Shown here: positions 59,580-64,000 of the stretch, piece after piece
Numbering within the stretch: the first letter of the stretch is position 1
Layout of the letters: each line of letters opens with the position of its first letter
Origin: Lachnospiraceae bacterium
GTDB taxonomy: Bacteria > Bacillota > Clostridia > Lachnospirales > Lachnospiraceae
DNA: 64,000 nt
Direction: 5' to 3'
NCBI GenBank assembly: GCA_017431515.1
Contig: JAFRKV010000044.1
Coordinates: forward strand, 1-64,000
The notes under the pieces: model-generated
Databases searched by the model: none
What the model was told of the DNA's origin: nothing
The model's input: only the letters and a program-made list of their open reading frames with translations
Position numbers and translations under genes: made by a program

Positions 59580-59608
59580 ATTTTATCGTGCGCGCGCGAT
59601 AAAATCAA
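59580..59608 (-). promoter_or_regulatory. promoter of the AAA/DUF4143 gene with CG-rich palindrome
   Basis: Minus-strand TTGATT (59603-59608), 17-nt spacer, TAAAAT (59580-59585). The spacer is the palindrome TTTTATCG-8 nt-CGATAAAA (59581-59604) around an alternating (CG)4 core. A partial copy of one arm (TTTTTATCGTGCGCG) recurs at 59612-59626. This looks like an operator. Confidence 0.6.
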
Positions 59609-59626
59609 CAGTTTTTATCGTGCGCG

Positions 59627-59666
59627 TAAAAAAGCCTCCTATGGCAGTATACCACAGAAGGCTTTT
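59627..59666 (-). terminator. terminator of the CASTOR/POLLUX-type channel gene
   Basis: On the minus strand AGCCTTCTGTGG pairs with CCATAGGAGGCT (two G-U pairs) around a 7-nt loop, followed by TTTTTTA. Confidence 0.75.
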
Positions 59667-59677
59667 GTGAGTCTTTC

Positions 59678-61567
59678 TTAATCCAGCGCGAGCACGATAA
59701 AGAAATCCTGCTCATTCCATTTGACCAGATCCGCCTTCGGCGGGTTCGTCACGATGGTGGCGGAATCGGTCTTGGGATCGTATTTCCGGTATCCGATCAG
59801 CACTTCATGATGACGTGCTGCTGCCATTCCGGCAGTATAAATATTCACCGGACGATCCAGCCTGATGTAATCGCGGGCGGGGCGTACATAGATCTCTGAT
59901 CCCTCCTCCGACAGGATCTCGTCAAAGATCTCCTTTAACTCTCTTGTCTGGCAGATCTGGCAGAGCATGAGGCTCATCAGGTTGTTGCTGACCACAAAAT
60001 CATTCACCTCTGTGATCTGCGCAAGCTCCTGATTTTCTACCCGCAGCATCTCACTGGTGACGGAAATCCGCAGCCCTTTGATATCCGAAAGGTGTTTCAG
60101 CTGCAGGAGCGTCATCAGGATCTTTTCATCCTTCTGCTCTGCTTCCTCTTCGGTGATATTCTCCTTTGTGTCCACCAGAACGATGACGCCCATGCCATCC
60201 TTCACCAGTTTTTCCAGTTCCAGGTGGTTATAGATATCGCATACCACCACGTTGGGAGTCATGTTCCGGAAAGTCAGCGCCTGCAGTTCTTCCAGATGAT
60301 CCGTCTGCTCCTCGGGGATCGCGATGGTCAATCCGGATCCCGGCGCAATATAGGCGTCTTCTTCCGTAAGAATGGACTGCAGTTTCTTGCTGTATCCGAG
60401 GATCAGCAGGTTGCTGACCTCCGGTGCTTCCTTTCTGATCTCCGGAAGGATGGCATCCTGATCAAACGCCGCCGGCGCATCCGCCGGTTTGCTGACACCG
60501 TCGTCCTCTGCGAAAAGGATGAGCTTGTCACCCTGCTGCACCACATAATCCGGCTCCGGGTTGATGCGGATCGCCCCCGTTGCATCCTTCACGCCTACCA
60601 CGGTGGAAACCGGGAAGTAAAGGTTCAGGTCCTTCATGGACTGACCAACAACCCCCGGATGGTCTTCAATATAGAACTCGCTGCCGTCATTATCAAACAG
60701 ATCCGTATACACCACCGAAAGACCGGCATTCCGTCCCGCATGGGCAATGATCCTGGATACGACGTCTTTGAAGTTCAGGATCTCCGCATATCCTTCCGCT
60801 GCGATCTCTGCAGCCTTCACATTATGCTCGTCCTTGATCACCGCCGTCAGATAAGCGTTTTTATTCCCGCTTTCCTTCAGCAGCTTCACCACCGCCAAGA
60901 TACACTTGATGGTCTGGAAATCCGTTTCCGCATTGATGATAATGCTGCGGCAGGTATCCAGAGAACACATCTCCAGATCGTTAAAATCGGAAATATTGCC
61001 GTAACGGCAAATGACCCTGGTGGTCTTAGTATCGGGGAATCGCTGCCGGACCCGTTCATCCATCTCATCCTTCGGGATCCTATCATCCATGATCACCATG
61101 GCTTCCTTTTTTTGATTCTCGTTGGCGCCGATGATCTCGGAAATAATGGTATAGATGCCGCCGGAAGTACCAAGGACCACCACGTGGTTTTCCTCCACCA
61201 CGATGGATTTTCCGCGCTGCAGCTCATGCACCTTTTCATCAATGGCATTGCAGATGATACCGGTCAGCGTGCTCGTCAGGAAAACGCCGATGAACGTCAG
61301 GATCACCATGCCGATGACGAATGGCACCGTATTTCCGACCTCATCCCCGTTAAGATTCCCGGGATCCAGCATATGGTTCAGGCCGATCCAGAACCCTTTC
61401 CAGAAACCCTCCGGAGAAGACGGGCCTTCCGTCAAAAGCAGGATCACCGCAACCACCACAATGACGATCAACGCCAGCAGTGTCAGTAGCCGGATCAAAG
61501 CGCCGGTACCGGCCGACATCTGATTGTCAAACCAATAGCGAAACTTATTCTTGTTACTCTTCTTCAT
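59678..61567 (-). CDS. CASTOR/POLLUX-type ion channel
   Basis: 629 residues. Two to three N-terminal membrane helices (LIRLLTLLALIVIVVVAVIL, VPFVIGMVILTFIGVFLTST) flank a pore-like loop (FWKGFWIGLNHMLDPGNLNG). A large cytoplasmic region follows, with two RCK/NAD-binding-like domains (NHVVVLGTSGGIYTIISEII; SNLLILGYSKKLQSILTEED). It matches the CASTOR/POLLUX and DUF1012 family; relatives are K+ or Ca2+ gated channels. The ion in this bacterium is unknown. It is a single gene, divergent from trxA. Confidence 0.85.
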   Translation of the reverse strand: MKKSNKNKFRYWFDNQMSAGTGALIRLLTLLALIVIVVVAVILLLTEGPSSPEGFWKGFWIGLNHMLDPGNLNGDEVGNTVPFVIGMVILTFIGVFLTSTLTGIICNAIDEKVHELQRGKSIVVEENHVVVLGTSGGIYTIISEIIGANENQKKEAMVIMDDRIPKDEMDERVRQRFPDTKTTRVICRYGNISDFNDLEMCSLDTCRSIIINAETDFQTIKCILAVVKLLKESGNKNAYLTAVIKDEHNVKAAEIAAEGYAEILNFKDVVSRIIAHAGRNAGLSVVYTDLFDNDGSEFYIEDHPGVVGQSMKDLNLYFPVSTVVGVKDATGAIRINPEPDYVVQQGDKLILFAEDDGVSKPADAPAAFDQDAILPEIRKEAPEVSNLLILGYSKKLQSILTEEDAYIAPGSGLTIAIPEEQTDHLEELQALTFRNMTPNVVVCDIYNHLELEKLVKDGMGVIVLVDTKENITEEEAEQKDEKILMTLLQLKHLSDIKGLRISVTSEMLRVENQELAQITEVNDFVVSNNLMSLMLCQICQTRELKEIFDEILSEEGSEIYVRPARDYIRLDRPVNIYTAGMAAARHHEVLIGYRKYDPKTDSATIVTNPPKADLVKWNEQDFFIVLALD

Positions 61568-61669
61568 CGCAAACGATAAAAACCTCCTTCAGCATGATCA
61601 AAACGCATCTTCTAGATTGTAACCTTATTCGGGTATAAAAATCAATAAAATCCTGCATGGATTTGCTCC

Positions 61670-61699
61670 TTGACATCCCTCTTTTGATTTTCGTACAAT
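61670..61699 (+). promoter_or_regulatory. trxA-trxB promoter
   Basis: TTGACA (61670-61675), 18-nt spacer, TACAAT (61694-61699). Start expected near 61706, about 52 nt before trxA. Confidence 0.7.
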
Positions 61700-61757
61700 G
61701 AATGGGACATGGCAGATATTCTCTGCAAAACGGCATGAAAGCAAAGGAGGAAACCCT

Positions 61758-62069
61758 ATGGAACCGATTACAATTACAGCAGAAAACTTTGAGCAGGAAG
61801 TGTTACAGTCCGACGTCCCGGTATTGGTTGATATCTGGGCTTCCTGGTGCGGCCCTTGCAAGATGCTTTCGCCCATCGTGGACGAGATTGCAAAAGAGTC
61901 AGAGGGTTTTAAGGTCGGAAAGATCAATGCGGACGACGAAGGCGCGCTGGCAGCCAAGTTCGGCGTTTCATCCATCCCGACTCTGCTCGTGTTCAAGGGC
62001 GGCGAGGTCGTGAACCAGTCTGTCGGCTTTATCCCGAAGGAGAAAGTGCTGGCATTGCTTCCGCAATAA
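61758..62069 (+). CDS. trxA: thioredoxin
   Basis: 103 residues with active site WASWCGPCKM (Cys pair at about 31 and 34), the cis-Pro SSIPTLLVFKGG and full thioredoxin length. It reduces protein disulfides in the cytoplasm using TrxB, encoded 27 nt downstream. AAAGGAGG lies 7 nt before ATG 61758. Confidence 0.96.
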   Translation: MEPITITAENFEQEVLQSDVPVLVDIWASWCGPCKMLSPIVDEIAKESEGFKVGKINADDEGALAAKFGVSSIPTLLVFKGGEVVNQSVGFIPKEKVLALLPQ

Positions 62070-62096
62070 CCCATTCTTTTTCAGGAGGCCATTTTT

Positions 62097-63011
62097 ATGT
62101 ATGACATCATTATTGTCGGCGCCGGTACTGCCGGACTTTCCGCTGCTATCTACGGCGTCCGCGCCGGAAAAAGCGTTCTGGTCCTGGAGGCCAATACCTA
62201 CGGCGGTCAGATCATCAACACACCGGAGATTGAAAATTACCCGGGGATTAAAAACACCTCCGGCTTCGAGTTTGCCACAGCGCTCTATGAGCAGGCAACG
62301 GGACTCGGCGCGAAGATAGAATTTGAAGAAGTGCGTTCCGTCGAAAATACGGGAGCCATCAAACGTGTCGTCACCGGAAAACAGACTTATGAAGCCAGCT
62401 CCGTCATTCTGGCGGCAGGTGCCAAAAACAGGCATCTCGGTCTGCCGCATGAGGAGGAATGGCTGGGAAAAGGCATCTCCTATTGCGCGACCTGCGATGG
62501 TGCTTTTTTCAAAGGCAAGGACACGGCTGTCATGGGCGGCGGCAACACCGCTCTGGAGGATGCCCTGTTTCTCTCCAATTACTGTAATAAGGTATATCTC
62601 ATACACCGCCGTGACCAGTTCCGCGGCGACAGCAAGTCTGTTGCGTTATTGGAAGAAAAGGAAAATGTGGAGTTTGTTCTGAACGCCACCATCAGCGCGC
62701 TGCTCGGCGCGGATCATGTGGAAGGCGTCGAGGTGGCGGATAAGATCACCGGCGAACACCGCTCCATTCCGGTGGACGGACTTTTTATCGCCATCGGCCA
62801 AACCCCGCAGAATCAGGTCTTTTCCGGGTTGGTAGACCTGGACGAAAGCGGTTATATCATTGCCGGCGAAGACTGCAAGACCAGTGCGGACGGCGTTTTC
62901 GCCGCCGGAGACGGACGGACGAAAATCGTGCGTCAGTTGACGACGGCCGCTGCTGACGGCGCAGTCGCGGCTCTTGCGGCCTGCGCATACTGTGACAGTA
63001 TCGCCGGGTAA
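62097..63011 (+). CDS. trxB: thioredoxin reductase
   Basis: 304 residues, the low-Mr bacterial form. FAD motif IIVGAGTAGLSAAIYGVRAG, redox pair ISYCATCDGAFF, NADPH motif VMGGGNTALEDALFL and the C-terminal FAD motif GVFAAGDGRTKIVRQLTTAA. The second nucleotide motif has NTALEDA and RRDQFR, consistent with NADPH. It forms an operon with trxA and ends at a strong terminator. Confidence 0.96.
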   Translation: MYDIIIVGAGTAGLSAAIYGVRAGKSVLVLEANTYGGQIINTPEIENYPGIKNTSGFEFATALYEQATGLGAKIEFEEVRSVENTGAIKRVVTGKQTYEASSVILAAGAKNRHLGLPHEEEWLGKGISYCATCDGAFFKGKDTAVMGGGNTALEDALFLSNYCNKVYLIHRRDQFRGDSKSVALLEEKENVEFVLNATISALLGADHVEGVEVADKITGEHRSIPVDGLFIAIGQTPQNQVFSGLVDLDESGYIIAGEDCKTSADGVFAAGDGRTKIVRQLTTAAADGAVAALAACAYCDSIAG

Positions 63012-63060
63012 CCCCCCTGCATGAATCGAGCAGGAAAGATTGATCTGCCCTGCACACAAG

Positions 63061-63091
63061 AACTGCCGCACGCATTGTGCGGCAGTTTTTT
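63061..63091 (+). terminator. trxAB terminator
   Basis: AACTGCCGCAC (63061-63071) pairs with GTGCGGCAGTT (63077-63087) over a 5-nt loop, followed by TTTT. It also lies at the 3' end of the convergent GNAT gene. Confidence 0.9.
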
Positions 63092-63563
63092 ATAAGAGAA
63101 AGTCCATTGTTACTTTCTGGGGAATAAGCCCCATCTTTTCATAAAACGCCATGGCGCCGGGATTGCAGCTCCACACGTTCAGCGTCAGGTTGTAAAACCC
63201 GTTCTCTTTTGCGTAGGAACGCACCGCCTGATACAGTTCCTCCCCGATGTGCTCTCCCCGCCTTGTTTCCTCGACACAGATGTCATCAATATACAGCGTC
63301 CGCACATCCGTGAGGACCCGGTCTCCCTTCACCTGCTTGTGGATACAGAACGCATGTCCCAGCACGTTGTTCTCTTCGTCCACGCAGACAAATACCGGCG
63401 TTTCTTCCTGCCTGATAATCTCCTGCAGTTCCTTAGTGCCGTACTTTGTCGCCGGTCCTTTGAAAAGATCCGGACGCCCGTTATGATGCACCAGATCCAC
63501 CTGTAAAAGCAGATGCAGAATTCCTTCGATATCCGATTCCGTTGCCCTTCTGATCCGATTCAT
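63090..63563 (-). CDS. GNAT family N-acetyltransferase
   Basis: 157 residues. The GNAT core is clear: IRRATESDIEGILHLLLQVD at the N-terminus, the acetyl-CoA motif LYIDDICVEETRRGEHIGEE, and the C-terminal NLTLNVWSCNPGAMAFYEKM. The substrate is unknown. Convergent with trxAB and complete. Confidence 0.88.
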   Translation of the reverse strand: MNRIRRATESDIEGILHLLLQVDLVHHNGRPDLFKGPATKYGTKELQEIIRQEETPVFVCVDEENNVLGHAFCIHKQVKGDRVLTDVRTLYIDDICVEETRRGEHIGEELYQAVRSYAKENGFYNLTLNVWSCNPGAMAFYEKMGLIPQKVTMDFLL

Positions 63564-63713
63564 GACACTTATTATACAGGTTTTTCATCTTTTTTGAAAT
63601 ACCTCTTGCTTTTTTCTCCGGCGCATGTTAGGATAAAAACAGAACAGATGTTCGATTTTGTTTATTCTGGTTTTATCTTTTGAAAAGATGACTGAATCGG
63701 CGGGGATTGTTTT

Positions 63714-64000
63714 ATGGATGCACAGATTTATGCCTTTGATTTTGACGGAACATTATGTGAGGATCGCTACCCGGAGATCGGCTCTCCGCGCGCAGCGACG
63801 ATCTCCTATGCGCTGCAGTTGAAGGAGCAGGGGCATCATCTGATCCTTTGGACCTGCCGCGCCGGCGAGTATCTGGATCGCGCCGTGGAGTGGTGCGAGC
63901 ATTACGGGCTGACCTTTGATGCTGTGAATGAGAATCTCCCCGAGACTGTTCAAAAATACGGCAATGACAGCCGCAAGATCACCGCGGATTATTACGTGGA
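63714..64000 (+). CDS. HAD-like hydrolase, cut by the window edge
   Basis: The first 95 codons. Motif I of the HAD fold is present (YAFDFDGTLCEDRYPEIGSP, the D-x-D-G-T nucleophile), followed by AATISYALQLKEQGHHLILW and motif II T in WTCRAGEYLDRAV. It resembles small phosphatases or polynucleotide-kinase-like phosphatases. The gene continues beyond 64000. A weak GGGG ribosome site lies 9 nt before the ATG. Confidence 0.8.
   Translation, partial: MDAQIYAFDFDGTLCEDRYPEIGSPRAATISYALQLKEQGHHLILWTCRAGEYLDRAVEWCEHYGLTFDAVNENLPETVQKYGNDSRKITADYYV

Overview
The window reads as a chromosomal segment of a Gram-positive Clostridia bacterium, most likely a Lachnospiraceae-type Firmicute of roughly 50% GC. 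The evidence is the gene neighbourhoods (ylxM-ffh-rpsP-khpA-rimM-trmD, rplS-lepB-rbgA-rnhB-ylqG-ylqH-yraN, plsX-acpP-rnc-smc-ftsY), the Clostridia-typical families DUF4317, DUF1653 and DUF6033, double-glycine leader peptides, and an exosortase G (XrtG) cluster. Nearly all genes lie on the minus strand. The exceptions are a regulator plus toxin-antitoxin pair (17.6-18.6 kb), a NYN-domain nuclease gene (34.7-35.4 kb), trxAB (61.8-63.0 kb) and a HAD gene cut by the right edge.

Layout. 0.4-4.3 kb is accessory: a HigBA pair, a RelE/ParE pair, prophage tail remnants (tape measure fragment; tail-assembly chaperone with its -1 slippery site), a double-glycine peptide gene, a GNAT gene and a 51-bp tandem duplication. 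4.4-16.2 kb is core: msmX, then dut-gpsA-plsY-der-DUF512-yraN-ylqH-ylqG-rnhB-rbgA-lepB-rplS. 16.2-30.8 kb is an accessory block sitting where trmD and rplS are adjacent in relatives such as B. subtilis. It holds a third TA pair, three consecutive genes with internal deletions (GNAT, cysteine synthase, nitroreductase), an IS30 scrap, a second double-glycine peptide gene, a sulfur amino-acid import operon, an esterase and a MATE pump. 30.8-43.7 kb is core: trmD to ylxM, the NYN gene, ilvA, ftsY, smc, rnc, acpP, plsX. 43.7-53.3 kb is one exosortase G operon: two pterin-synthase-like proteins, a surface protein with a C-terminal sorting signal, XrtG, a glycosyltransferase, a sensor-like membrane protein, a large membrane protein and a DUF4317 protein. 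53.5-59.6 kb holds a diguanylate cyclase, two HipA-type kinase modules and a DUF4143-type AAA ATPase, several with operator-like palindromes inside their promoters. 59.7-64 kb holds a CASTOR/POLLUX-type channel, thioredoxin and its reductase, a GNAT and a partial HAD protein.

The most notable system is the import operon at 21.8-27.6 kb. It encodes two complete ABC importers (a polar amino-acid type and a MetNI type) but only one binding protein, a lipoprotein in which a family-3 solute-binding domain is fused to a MetQ/NlpA domain. Its leader carries a consensus promoter, a 42-codon peptide ORF in which 8 of codons 11-21 are Met or Cys, and mutually exclusive antiterminator and terminator hairpins. 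This looks like ribosome-mediated attenuation sensing methionine and cysteine, a layout I do not know as described in Clostridia. The second is a ~136-nt rod-like RNA that fills the 5' leader of the NYN/LOTUS RNase gene. The XrtG operon is a third, known from bioinformatics but little studied.
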